A stretch of 64,000 nt of DNA, from the NCBI RefSeq assembly GCF_030323145.1, contig NZ_CP100470.1, forward strand, positions 5,931,001 through 5,995,000. Reading direction: 5' to 3'. The DNA is from Mesorhizobium sp. C432A (GTDB taxonomy: Bacteria > Pseudomonadota > Alphaproteobacteria > Rhizobiales > Rhizobiaceae). The translations under genes were made by a program, and so were the position numbers. The notes below the pieces were generated by a model. That model did not search any database, had not been told where the DNA came from, and saw only the letters and a list, made by a program, of their open reading frames with translations. Positions 18,187 through 26,974 of this stretch are shown here, piece by piece. Positions within the stretch are counted from its first letter, which is position 1. Each line of letters opens with the position of its first letter.

Positions 18187-18200
18187 CTTTATGCTTAAAG
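18187..18200. promoter_or_regulatory. Shared palindromic operator, site D
   Basis: CTTTATGCTTAAAG is a 14-bp inverted repeat with one mismatched central pair, placed between the divergent flavoprotein (start 18170) and cyclase (start 18290) genes. It resembles sites A-C and could co-regulate both directions. Confidence 0.55.
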
Positions 18201-18289
18201 ATAATTGCAGATGCATATGTTTTCGTCTAGTAGGATATTAAGGGCCGAGACGAGCCTTGATCTTCACCAGAAAGAGGGAACTTCAGACC

Positions 18290-19081
18290 ATGGACACGCA
18301 AAAACTCCTCGGCGAAGTCGCCGGCCAGCTGCTTTCAGGCGCCATCAGGGTGGTCGACCTCTCTGCGCAACTCGGACCCGACACGCCTCTTATCAAGCTG
18401 CCGCCGGAGCTTGCCGTCGACACGCCAAAGGTCGAGATCCATAACATCTCCCGTTATGACAAGAACGGCCCGTGGTGGGCATGGAACTGGCTGAAGCTTG
18501 GGGAGCATTCGGGCACGCATTTCGATGCGCCGCAGCATTGGATCAGCGGCAAGGACTATCCGGACGGCGCCACCGACACCATTCCGGCGCAGAATTTCAT
18601 TGGTCCGGTCAATGTCATCGACTGCTCGAAGGAAGCCGCCGCTGACCACGACTTCCTGCTCACCGTCGACCACATCAAGGCGTGGGAAGCCAAGCATGGC
18701 GCCATCAACGCCGGGGAGTGGGTGGTGATGCGCACCGACTGGTATAAGCGCAATGGCTCGGAAGCCGAATTCCTCAACGCCAACGAAACCGGCCCACATA
18801 CGCCAGGTCCGACAGCCGAAGCCATCCAGTTCCTGATCAGCAAGGATATCAAGGGCTGGGGCTCAGAGACGATCGGCACCGATGCCGGCAAGGCAGGCGG
18901 GATGGAGCCGCCATTTCCAGCCCACACGCTGATGCACAAGGCGAACCGCTATGGCCTCGCCAGCCTCTGCAACCTCGACCAGTTGCCTCCAAAGGGCGCC
19001 ATCCTGATCGCCGCACCGCTCAAGATCGAGCATGGCACCGGCAGCCCTATCCGCGCGCTGGCGCTTGTATCCAACGGCTAG
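18290..19081 (+). CDS. Cyclase-family metal hydrolase (isatin hydrolase/kynurenine formamidase fold)
   Basis: A 263-residue protein carrying the full family motif HSGTHFDAPQH (HxGTHxDxPxH), which binds the catalytic metal in bacterial kynurenine formamidase and isatin hydrolase. The ATG at 18290 is preceded by GAGGGAAC; an upstream in-frame TTG at 18257 is less likely. The family opens cyclic amides or cleaves formamides. Next to a flavoprotein, an IorAB-type 2-oxoacid oxidoreductase and a 2-aminobenzoyl-CoA type monooxygenase, isatin opening to isatinate (2-aminophenylglyoxylate) is the best contextual guess. N-formylkynurenine hydrolysis is the main alternative. Confidence 0.86.
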   Translation: MDTQKLLGEVAGQLLSGAIRVVDLSAQLGPDTPLIKLPPELAVDTPKVEIHNISRYDKNGPWWAWNWLKLGEHSGTHFDAPQHWISGKDYPDGATDTIPAQNFIGPVNVIDCSKEAAADHDFLLTVDHIKAWEAKHGAINAGEWVVMRTDWYKRNGSEAEFLNANETGPHTPGPTAEAIQFLISKDIKGWGSETIGTDAGKAGGMEPPFPAHTLMHKANRYGLASLCNLDQLPPKGAILIAAPLKIEHGTGSPIRALALVSNG

Positions 19082-19097
19082 GTGAAAGCACGCCAAG

Positions 19098-20669
19098 GTG
19101 AGCCAGCCGGATCACATCATCGTTGGCAGCGGCATCAACGCGCTGGTCTGCGCGGCGATGCTCGGCGGCAAAGGGGCGCGTGTGCTCGTCCTCGAGCGCA
19201 ATGACCGCATCGGCGGCTGCGTGCGTACCGAGGAGATCACCGCTCCCGGCTTTATCCATGACGTGATGGCAACCACCTTCGTGCTGTTCATCACCTCGCC
19301 GGCTTTTGCGGCGTTGGGCGGCGATCTCGCCAGGCACGGGCTGGAATTCTGCCACACCGGCACGCCAACTGGCGTGCTGCGGCCGGACGGCAGTCATGCA
19401 GTGCTCACCACCAACCGCGCCGCCAATGTCGCGGCAATCAATGCGATTGCCGCCGACGATGGCGACCGGCATGCGGACGATGTCAGCGGCATCGAGCGCA
19501 ATGCCGGCCTGTTGTTCGGCCTGCTCGGCGGCAGCCTGTGGTCCTATCCGACGGCGAAACTGCTGGCCGGCGATGCCTGGCGGCGCAGCCCACGCGGCCT
19601 TGCCGCCTTTCTCGGCGAAGCACTGGTGCCGGCGCGCAGCTGGCTGGAAAGCACCTATCGGTCCGAGACAATCCGCGCGCTGTGGGCGCCCTGGGTGCTG
19701 CACGCCGGGCTCGGACCGGAAGACGCCTTCTCAGGGCAGATCGCCAAGGTCATTGCCTTCGCGCTGGAAGCGGCCGGGGCGCCGATCGTCAAGGGTGGAG
19801 CGAAGACCCTGCTCACCGCCTTCGAAGCTCTGATAAGGGAACGTGGTGGCGACATCCGTACCGCCGCCGATGTCGCCTCGATCGTCCAGAGCGGTGGCCG
19901 CGCGACCGGCGTACGGCTCGCCTCGGGCGAAACGATTACAGCAAACAAGAGCGTCATCTGTTCGGTCACGCCGACGCAGCTTTACCACCGGTTGCTCGGC
20001 AGCGAGGCTCCCAAGGCCGATGTCGAAGCGACACAGAAATATCGCTACGGCAAAGGCAATTTCCAGATTCACTATGCGCTGAACAAGCCGCCGGCATGGC
20101 GCGGTGCTGGCCTGGACCAGGTGGCATTGTTGCACCTGACGCCGGGGCTCGATGGCGTCTCGAAAGCCTGCAACGAGGCGGCGCGCGGCATGCTGCCCGA
20201 AGTGCCGACCATCTGCGTCGGCCAGCCGCATGCGCTCGATCCGTCGCGCTGCCCGGAGGGCAAGGCGATCCTGTGGCTGCAACTGCCCGAGGCGCCCAGG
20301 CACATCAAGGGCGACGCCGCAGGCACGCTGCATGCACCGGCTGACGGACAATGGACCGAGGCGCTGCGTGAAGCCTACGCCGACCGCGTCGAAACCATTC
20401 TCGCCAGCCACATCGATGGCTTCAAGGGCAGCGTGATTGCGCGCCGCGCCTATTCACCGGCCGATCTCGAAGCGATGAACATCAATCTGGTCGGCGGCGA
20501 CCCGTATGGCGGGTCGTCCACCATCGACCAGTCGTTCCTGTGGCGGCCGTTCAAGACCAGCCGCAACCATCAGACCGGCATCAAAAACCTCTATCACATC
20601 GGCGCCTCCACCCATCCGGGTGCAGGGCTCGGCGGCGGCTCCGGCTTTCTTCTGGCGGGCAGGCTGTGA
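19098..20669 (+). CDS. CrtI-like NAD(P)/FAD-dependent oxidoreductase (second paralogue)
   Basis: A 523-residue flavoprotein starting at a GTG (MSQPDHIIVGSG), 16 bases after the cyclase gene. GSGINALVCAAMLGGKG binds the FAD ADP moiety, LERNDRIGGCVRTEE follows, and the C-terminal HIGASTHPGAGLGGGSGFLLAG closes the FAD domain. Its layout parallels the divergent 524-residue protein, including GQP, DPSR and NLVGGD blocks, so both come from an old duplication. Its last base overlaps the start of the MarR gene. Confidence 0.85.
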   Translation: MSQPDHIIVGSGINALVCAAMLGGKGARVLVLERNDRIGGCVRTEEITAPGFIHDVMATTFVLFITSPAFAALGGDLARHGLEFCHTGTPTGVLRPDGSHAVLTTNRAANVAAINAIAADDGDRHADDVSGIERNAGLLFGLLGGSLWSYPTAKLLAGDAWRRSPRGLAAFLGEALVPARSWLESTYRSETIRALWAPWVLHAGLGPEDAFSGQIAKVIAFALEAAGAPIVKGGAKTLLTAFEALIRERGGDIRTAADVASIVQSGGRATGVRLASGETITANKSVICSVTPTQLYHRLLGSEAPKADVEATQKYRYGKGNFQIHYALNKPPAWRGAGLDQVALLHLTPGLDGVSKACNEAARGMLPEVPTICVGQPHALDPSRCPEGKAILWLQLPEAPRHIKGDAAGTLHAPADGQWTEALREAYADRVETILASHIDGFKGSVIARRAYSPADLEAMNINLVGGDPYGGSSTIDQSFLWRPFKTSRNHQTGIKNLYHIGASTHPGAGLGGGSGFLLAGRL

Positions 20670-21151
20670 TGGAGCAGAAGGTCGCAGAAAAACGCCAGCG
20701 CATTTCGACGCTTGGCCAGATCGGCCTGCAGCAATTCGCGCCCTATCTGATGAACCGCATCATGGGGCGCTACAACGCCACCTTGCGCGACGATTTCCGC
20801 AAGCAGGGCCTGACCATTCCGCAGGTCCGCACGCTCGCCGTGCTGTCGGTCACCGACGGTATCACCGTCAACGACCTCTCGGTCTACACCGTCATCGAGC
20901 AGTCGACCTTGAGCCGCAAGCTCGACACGCTGGAAGGGCAAGGCTTCGTGCGGCGCGAGCAAGGCGTCACAGACAGCCGCATCCGCCATGTCTTCCTGAC
21001 CGATGACGGCCGCGCCGAGTTCGCGCGCGCCTGGCCGGCAATGCATGACGCGTTCGAGGCGATGTTCGACGATGTCGACGACGCCGAATACGCGGCGCTG
21101 ATCGCCACATTGCAGAAGATGCTGAAGAACATTCGCAAGCACGACATCTAG
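20669..21151 (+). CDS. MarR family transcriptional regulator (second)
   Basis: A 160-residue MarR protein starting at 20669, where the flavoprotein TGA and this ATG share one base. The winged helix covers IPQVRTLAVLSVTDGITVNDLSVYTVIEQSTLSRKLDTLEGQGFVRRE. It lies inside the cyclase-IorAB operon, a normal place for an autoregulated repressor. Which of the two MarR proteins reads the shared palindromes cannot be decided from sequence; each may sense a different intermediate. Confidence 0.93.
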   Translation: MEQKVAEKRQRISTLGQIGLQQFAPYLMNRIMGRYNATLRDDFRKQGLTIPQVRTLAVLSVTDGITVNDLSVYTVIEQSTLSRKLDTLEGQGFVRREQGVTDSRIRHVFLTDDGRAEFARAWPAMHDAFEAMFDDVDDAEYAALIATLQKMLKNIRKHDI

Positions 21152-21195
21152 ACGTTAGGCGCCGGCCGCACCGCCGGCAACGGAAGGTTGGAAAA

Positions 21196-23349
21196 ATGGC
21201 CGAACGCTCTTTTGCCAAGGAAGTCGAAAAACTCAGGCTCGGCGCCGGCGAGGAATTTGCGGGCGAAGGCATTCTCGCCATCACCAAGGCGCTGCTGCAA
21301 TGCGGCGTCGGCTATGTCGGCGGATACCAGGGCGCGCCGATCAGCCATCTGATGGACGTGCTGGCCGACGCACAGGAGATTCTGGGCGAACTCGGGGTGC
21401 ATTTCGAGGCGAGCGCCTCGGAAGCCACCGCCACCGCCATGCTGGCGGCCTCGGTGCATTACCCCATTCGCGGTGCGGCGACCTTCAAGTCGACCGTCGG
21501 CACCAATGTCGCGTCCGACGCACTGGCCAACCTCGCCTCCGGCGGCGTCACCGGCGGCGCGCTGATCATCGTCGGCGAAGACTATGGCGAAGGCTCCTCG
21601 ATCATGCAGGAGCGCAGCCATGCCTTCGCCATGAAGAGCCAGGTCTGGCTACTCGACCCGCGCCCCAATTTGCCGTCGATCGTCAAGGCGGTGGAGGATG
21701 GTTTCGAGCTGTCCGAGGCATCCAACACGCCGGTGATGCTGCAGGTGCGCATCCGCTGCTGCCATGTGCATGGCCATTTCATCGCCAAGGACAACAAGCG
21801 CCCGCCGATGACGGTGGCCGATGCGCTCGACGCGCCGCGCCGCGACACCGGCCGCATCGTGTTGCCGCCCGCCTCCTTCCTGCACGAGAAGGAGAAGGTG
21901 CAGAAGCGCTGGCCGGCGGCGGTGGAGTTCATCGCCAAGAACAAGATCAACGAATTCTTCGGCTCGGACCACGGCTCGGTCGGCATCGTCATGCAGGGCG
22001 GCATGTACAATTCGGTCATCCGCGCGCTGCAGCGTCTCGGCCTCGCTGACACCTATGGCGAGACCGATGTGCCGCTCTACGTGCTCAATGCCGTCTATCC
22101 CCTGATCGACGACGAGTTCCTCACCTTCTGCGAAGGCAAGCAGGCGGTGCTCGTGGTCGAGGAGGGCCAGCCCAACTACATCGAGCAAGCCTTTGCCGCC
22201 ATGCTGCACAAGGCCGGGCGCGGCACCAGGCTGGTCGGCAAGGAATATCTGCCGATGGCCGGCGAATATACCGGCCAGGTCATGCTCGACGGCATTGGCG
22301 CCTTCCTGCGCGCCGAATCCCCGCATCTCTTGCCGGGCGAGGTGCGCGCGCCCAACAAGGTCGGCGATGGCGTCGACGCCGCCGACCTGATCAACGTCGT
22401 GCCGGGCCGTCCGCCGGGCTTCTGCATCGGTTGCCCGGAGCGGCCGATCTTTGCCGCGACAAAGCTGGTCGAGCAGGAACTCGGGAACCATCACATCGCA
22501 TCCGACATCGGCTGCCATTTGTTCTCGATCATGCCGCCTTTCGAGCTCGGCGCCACCACCATGGGCTACGGGCTGGGGCCGGCATCGGCATCGGCGTTCA
22601 ATTCGCCCGACGCCAAACGGCGGTCGATCTCTTTCGTCGGCGATGGCGGCTTCTGGCACAATGGCCTGACCTCCTCGATCGGCAACGCGGTCTTCAACAA
22701 GAACGACGGCGTCATCGTCATCGTCGACAATTTTTACTCCGCCGCCACCGGTGGGCAGGACATCCTGTCGTCGCGTGCGGGCAACAAGACCAAGTCGACC
22801 AAGCATCCGATCACCGAAGCGGTGAAGGGCATGGGCGTCAAATGGCTGCGCCACATCGACCGCACCTACGATGTCGGCAAGATGCAGGACACGCTGCGCG
22901 AGGCGCTGACGACGGAGGAAAAGGGACCAAAGGTCATCGTCGCCTCTTCCGAATGCATGCTCAACCGCCAGCGTCGCGAAAAGCCGCTGGTCGACAAGGC
23001 GATCAAGGGAGGGACCCGTGTCGTCAAGCCGAAATTCGGGGTCGACGAGGACATCTGCACCGGCGACCACGCCTGCATGCGGCTGTCCGGCTGCCCGTCG
23101 CTGTCGGTGAAATCGCTCGACGATCCGTTGCGTGACGATCCGGTGGCATCGATCGACCAGAGCTGCGTCGGCTGCGGCAATTGCGGCGAGGTGGCGGACG
23201 CCGCCGTGCTGTGCCCATCCTTCTACCGCGCCGATGTCGTGCACAATCCGGGCCGCTGGGACCGTTTCCTGGAAAGCGCTCGCCGCGCCGTGATCGGCCT
23301 GATGCAGCGCCGCCGCGAGAGCCGCAGGTTGACGTTCGCCGATGCTTGA
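21196..23349 (+). CDS. iorA: Indolepyruvate:ferredoxin oxidoreductase-type alpha subunit
   Basis: A 717-residue thiamine-diphosphate enzyme subunit. The pyrimidine-binding half comes first. The TPP motif GDGGFWHNGL is near residue 482, with NFYSAATGGQ about 30 residues on. C-terminal Cys clusters (about 620-675: ICTGDHAC, GCP, CVGCGNCG, LCP) suit two iron-sulphur clusters. It overlaps the beta-subunit gene by eight bases. The family oxidatively decarboxylates aryl 2-oxo acids to acyl-CoA and passes electrons to ferredoxin. In this operon isatinate (an aryl 2-oxo acid) giving anthraniloyl-CoA would feed the aryl-CoA monooxygenase directly; indolepyruvate to indoleacetyl-CoA is the textbook alternative. 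Confidence 0.88.
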   Translation: MAERSFAKEVEKLRLGAGEEFAGEGILAITKALLQCGVGYVGGYQGAPISHLMDVLADAQEILGELGVHFEASASEATATAMLAASVHYPIRGAATFKSTVGTNVASDALANLASGGVTGGALIIVGEDYGEGSSIMQERSHAFAMKSQVWLLDPRPNLPSIVKAVEDGFELSEASNTPVMLQVRIRCCHVHGHFIAKDNKRPPMTVADALDAPRRDTGRIVLPPASFLHEKEKVQKRWPAAVEFIAKNKINEFFGSDHGSVGIVMQGGMYNSVIRALQRLGLADTYGETDVPLYVLNAVYPLIDDEFLTFCEGKQAVLVVEEGQPNYIEQAFAAMLHKAGRGTRLVGKEYLPMAGEYTGQVMLDGIGAFLRAESPHLLPGEVRAPNKVGDGVDAADLINVVPGRPPGFCIGCPERPIFAATKLVEQELGNHHIASDIGCHLFSIMPPFELGATTMGYGLGPASASAFNSPDAKRRSISFVGDGGFWHNGLTSSIGNAVFNKNDGVIVIVDNFYSAATGGQDILSSRAGNKTKSTKHPITEAVKGMGVKWLRHIDRTYDVGKMQDTLREALTTEEKGPKVIVASSECMLNRQRREKPLVDKAIKGGTRVVKPKFGVDEDICTGDHACMRLSGCPSLSVKSLDDPLRDDPVASIDQSCVGCGNCGEVADAAVLCPSFYRADVVHNPGRWDRFLESARRAVIGLMQRRRESRRLTFADA

Positions 23350-24904
23350 CCAGGCTTCGCCCTTGCGTCCGAAATCCGGTGCCGCCGATACCGAGCCGGT
23401 GATCAAACTCGCTTTGCTCGCGGTCGGTGGCCAGGGCGGCGGTGTGCTCGCCGACTGGATCACCGATGTCGCCGAGCGCAATGGTTACGTCGCGCAATCG
23501 ACCTCCGTCGCCGGCGTCGCCCAGCGCACCGGCGCTACGATCTATTACGTCGAGATGGCCCGCGACACCGGCCGGCTGCCGGTCTTTGCCCTGTCGCCTT
23601 CGCAGGGCGACGTCGACATACTGATCGCCGCCGAGCTGATGGAAGCCGGCCGCGCCATCATCAGGGGCTTCGTCACGCCCGATCGCACCACGCTCATTGC
23701 TTCTTCGCATCGCATTGCCGCGGTGTCGGAAAAGATCGAGCCGGGTGACGGCCGGGCCTCGTCTTCGAAGGTACACGCGACGGCGGAAGCTGCATCGAAA
23801 CGCTTCATCGCCTTCGACATGGAAAAGATCGCCGCCGATAATGGCTCGATGATTTCCGCCAGCCTCCTTGGCGCGCTGGCAGGCTCCGACGCATTGCCGT
23901 TCAGGCGTGAAAGCTATGAGCAAGCGATCGGCGCCGGCGGCCGGGGCGCGAAAGCCAGCCTCGCTGCCTTCGCCGTTGCCTACGACCGCGCGCGCGGTAC
24001 GACCGTCCCCGCGCCAGAGCCGGCAGAACCGGCCACGGTCGACCCCGCTCCGGGTGCAGGGCGCGTGAGCGGTCCGCAGAACCTGCTGCAGGGTTGGCAG
24101 GCACTGGCTGCCCGCATCGACCTGATGCCCGCGGCGGTGCGCGACATGGCGCTCCGGGCGCTGAGAAAGGTCGTCGACTATCAGGACATCTCCTATGGCG
24201 GCGAGTATCTCGACCGGTTGGACAAGGCCGTTGCGCTTGATGATCCCGGCCACGCCCATGCATTGTCCATCGCCGCCGCCAAGCATCTGGCCAACGCGCT
24301 GTGCTATGACGACATGATCCGCGTCGCCGATCTCAAGACTCGCTCGACCCGCGACCAGCGCGTGCGCCGCGAGGTCGGCGTCAAGAACGGCTCGATCCTG
24401 CAGGTAACCGAGTATTTCCATCCGCGCATCGAGGAGTTCTGCGGCACTTTGCCGGCGGGGTTGGGCAGCTACATTGAGAACCGGCCGAAACTCGCTGCTT
24501 TCCTTGATCGTCGCATCAACCATGGCCGGCGCATTCGCACCGACAGCTTTGCCGGCTTTGCGGTCCTCTGGTTCATCGGAGGCCTGCGCCGCTGGCGGCG
24601 GCGCCTGTTGCGCCACAAGGTCGAGACGGCGCATCTGGAGCGCTGGTATGCGCTGGCGCTCAGCCACGCGCCTCAGGACTACGCGCTCGCCGTCGAAATC
24701 CTGAACTGCCGCCGGCTGATCAAGGGCTACAGCGACACCCACCTCCGCGCCCAGTCCAAATTCGATCGCGTGCTGTCGGCGCTCGATCTGGTCAAGGGCC
24801 GCGATGACGCTGCCGACTGGATCAGGCGGTTGCGCGAAGCTGCGCTGAAAGACGAGAAAGGCGACATGCTCGATGGCGCGCTGAAGACGGTGGCATCGTT
24901 GTGA
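23342..24904 (+). CDS. iorB: Indolepyruvate oxidoreductase-type beta subunit with long C-terminal domain
   Basis: A 520-residue partner of the alpha subunit. The N-terminal part (about 20-200) is the gamma/beta domain of 2-oxoacid oxidoreductases, with LLAVGGQGGGVLADWI and GVAQRTGATIYYVEM. The remaining 280 residues form an extra helical domain seen in the long IorB proteins of aerobic proteobacteria. Archaeal IorB is only about 200 residues, so this is the long bacterial form. It is the last gene of the operon. No dedicated ferredoxin gene is visible, so electrons may use a housekeeping ferredoxin or the built-in clusters. Confidence 0.88.
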   Translation: MLDQASPLRPKSGAADTEPVIKLALLAVGGQGGGVLADWITDVAERNGYVAQSTSVAGVAQRTGATIYYVEMARDTGRLPVFALSPSQGDVDILIAAELMEAGRAIIRGFVTPDRTTLIASSHRIAAVSEKIEPGDGRASSSKVHATAEAASKRFIAFDMEKIAADNGSMISASLLGALAGSDALPFRRESYEQAIGAGGRGAKASLAAFAVAYDRARGTTVPAPEPAEPATVDPAPGAGRVSGPQNLLQGWQALAARIDLMPAAVRDMALRALRKVVDYQDISYGGEYLDRLDKAVALDDPGHAHALSIAAAKHLANALCYDDMIRVADLKTRSTRDQRVRREVGVKNGSILQVTEYFHPRIEEFCGTLPAGLGSYIENRPKLAAFLDRRINHGRRIRTDSFAGFAVLWFIGGLRRWRRRLLRHKVETAHLERWYALALSHAPQDYALAVEILNCRRLIKGYSDTHLRAQSKFDRVLSALDLVKGRDDAADWIRRLREAALKDEKGDMLDGALKTVASL

Positions 24905-25064
24905 TCATGGTGTCGGAGGAGGTCGAGCTTAGGCTGGTACCTCTACGCTACTGCCGCCGTTTCCCTACTCCCACTGGATTCGCGGATTGAACACGCCGCT
25001 TCAAGCGATCGCAGCTCGGCTTCCACCCGGATTGCGGGAAGCGTTGCCGGCCGACCTGCGGGCG

Positions 25065-25961
25065 TCAGTCGCGCGATATGGACAGCCCCGAGAGAAGCGG
25101 AGCGTACGCGGCGAGCCTGCGGGATACGAACTCGGTGAAGAGCCGCACCCGCTTCGTCTTGCGTGTCTCGCCTTGCGTGAGAAGCCACAGTGTCCCATGC
25201 ATGGGCACGTCGATCCCCGGCACCCTCACCAGCAGGGGGTCGGCATCTCCGACGAAGCACGGCAGTTTCGTTATCCCAATCCCTTGGTGCGCCGCGATGA
25301 TCTGCGTCTCGGCGTCAGGTGTCCTGAACGGTACTCCCGTGACGTGAACTTCTCCCTCGCGCGCCCAGTCCGGAATTCCATGATTGTCTATGCCTATCCA
25401 CCGGATGGGATCAGGCGTGCCCGCACGCCACGCGGCTAGTCGATCGCGAGACATGTAGACGCCGCTGAACAGCTCCGGTCCCTTCAGGCCGTGAAGATTG
25501 AGCGGCAGGGTCTTGCGGTCGGCGACAATGCGGATCGCGACGTCGGCCTCTCGGTTGGTCAGATTTGCCAGCTCACCGGACGACAAGATTTCCATCTCGA
25601 TGTCGCGATGCAAACGCGCGAAGTCGGCGAGATCCGGCATGAGCAGGTGTGTGGCGAGGAACGGTGGAAGCGTCACCCGCAAAAGCCCGCGCGCGCTCTG
25701 GTCACGACCGAAGACTCGCGTCTCCAGTTGGTGCGACGACGCTTCCATCTGGGTCGCGAGATCGAGGACCTCCTCGCCCGCAGCCGTCAAGCGGTAGCCG
25801 GAAGGCAGCTTTTCGAACATCTGCGCCCCGAGGCGTTCCTCGAGCTGAGCGATGCGCCGCAGCACGGTCGAGTGGTTCACACCGAGGTGTGCGGCGGCAG
25901 CACGCACCGAGCCTACGCGCGCGGCGGCAAGAAAGTAGCGAACGTCATCCCAGTCGATCAT
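25065..25961 (-). CDS. LysR family transcriptional regulator
   Basis: A 298-residue LysR regulator. The helix-turn-helix is in residues 1-60 (DVRYFLAAARVGSVRAAAAHLGVNHSTVLRRIAQLEERLG), followed by the effector domain (LLRVTLPPFLATHLLMPDLADF, later GIGITKLPCFVGD). It is divergent from the SDR gene at 26181 with a 219-base gap, the usual layout for a LysR protein and its target. Confidence 0.93.
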   Translation of the reverse strand: MIDWDDVRYFLAAARVGSVRAAAAHLGVNHSTVLRRIAQLEERLGAQMFEKLPSGYRLTAAGEEVLDLATQMEASSHQLETRVFGRDQSARGLLRVTLPPFLATHLLMPDLADFARLHRDIEMEILSSGELANLTNREADVAIRIVADRKTLPLNLHGLKGPELFSGVYMSRDRLAAWRAGTPDPIRWIGIDNHGIPDWAREGEVHVTGVPFRTPDAETQIIAAHQGIGITKLPCFVGDADPLLVRVPGIDVPMHGTLWLLTQGETRKTKRVRLFTEFVSRRLAAYAPLLSGLSISRD

Positions 25962-26079
25962 GGTGCATTCCTGCGCAGCGAAGTGCGGCTTGCAAAGCCC
26001 ATACTAACACGATCAGCCGTAGTTCGTGCGGTCGCCGCGGCGTTCAATCATCTAGCTGGATCGTTTTCGCACCAGCGAT

Positions 26080-26095
26080 GTGCGCGATTGCGCAC
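26080..26095. promoter_or_regulatory. Candidate LysR operator
   Basis: GTGCGC-GATT-GCGCAC is an inverted repeat with 6-bp arms in the gap between the divergent LysR and SDR genes. Its place suits an activator site for the SDR promoter. The half-site spacing differs slightly from the common T-N11-A, so the assignment is tentative. Confidence 0.4.
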
Positions 26096-26180
26096 TCACC
26101 GCCCGACTTCGGCGAACCCATCTTGAGGCTCTCGCGGGACTTTCCCGTACAGCCAAAGATACGAGACGGCGAAACGAAGG

Positions 26181-26924
26181 ATGCATGACATGAACAGACT
26201 GAATGGAAAGACCGCTGTGATAACTGGCGGCGCTACGGGCATCGGTCGCGCCGCAGCCAAGCGCGTTATCGAGGAGGGCGCCTTCGTCTTCATCTTCGGC
26301 CGCCGGCAGGAAGCGCTCAACGCCGCCGTGGCTGACCTTGGGCCTAGTGCCCGCGCGGTTAAGGGCTCGGTCTCGGATGAGGCCGACCTCGACCGACTCT
26401 ACGCTGCGGTGAAGGCCGAGCGCGGAAGCCTCGATATCGTCTTCGCCAATGCCGGGGCGGGAAGTCTGCTTCCGCTCGGGCAGATCACCGCCAGGCACAT
26501 TGACGAAACCTTCGACACCAATGTGAAGGGTACGATCTTCACGGTCCAGAAGGCGCTGCCGCTGATGAGCCAGGGCGGTTCGATCATCCTCACCGGCTCG
26601 AGCGCCGGCACCACGGGCGCTCCGGGGTTCACTGCCTATAGCGCGAGCAAGGCGGCAGTGCGCAACCTGGCGCGGACCTGGGCGGAGGACCTGAAGGGCA
26701 CCGGCATCCGGGTAAACGTGTTGTCGCCCGGGGCGACGGCGACCGAACTCGCGAAGGAGGCGTTGGGCGAGGAAGGCCAGAAGGCCTACGGCGCGATGAC
26801 TCCGCTCCAGCGCATGGCCAATCCGGCGGAGATCGGGGCCGTGGCCGCCTTTCTCGCGTCGCCGGACAGCAGCTTCATGACCGCCAGCGAAGTCGCCGTC
26901 GACGGCGGCCTGGCTCAACTCTGA
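26181..26924 (+). CDS. SDR family oxidoreductase (intact tandem copy)
   Basis: A 247-residue classical SDR. The ATG at 26181 or the one three codons later (MNRLNGKTAVITGG) may be used. TGGATGIG, NAGAG, the SSAG catalytic Ser and YSASK are all present. It is strongly similar to the broken copy immediately downstream (shared FANAGAG and FTVQKALPL blocks), so the two arose by tandem duplication. Probable target of the divergent LysR protein. Substrate unknown. Confidence 0.92.
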   Translation: MHDMNRLNGKTAVITGGATGIGRAAAKRVIEEGAFVFIFGRRQEALNAAVADLGPSARAVKGSVSDEADLDRLYAAVKAERGSLDIVFANAGAGSLLPLGQITARHIDETFDTNVKGTIFTVQKALPLMSQGGSIILTGSSAGTTGAPGFTAYSASKAAVRNLARTWAEDLKGTGIRVNVLSPGATATELAKEALGEEGQKAYGAMTPLQRMANPAEIGAVAAFLASPDSSFMTASEVAVDGGLAQL

Positions 26925-26974
26925 CCCCCAGCGCGGTCCGTACCTGGGCCGCGCGCAACGAAAGACAAAGAATT

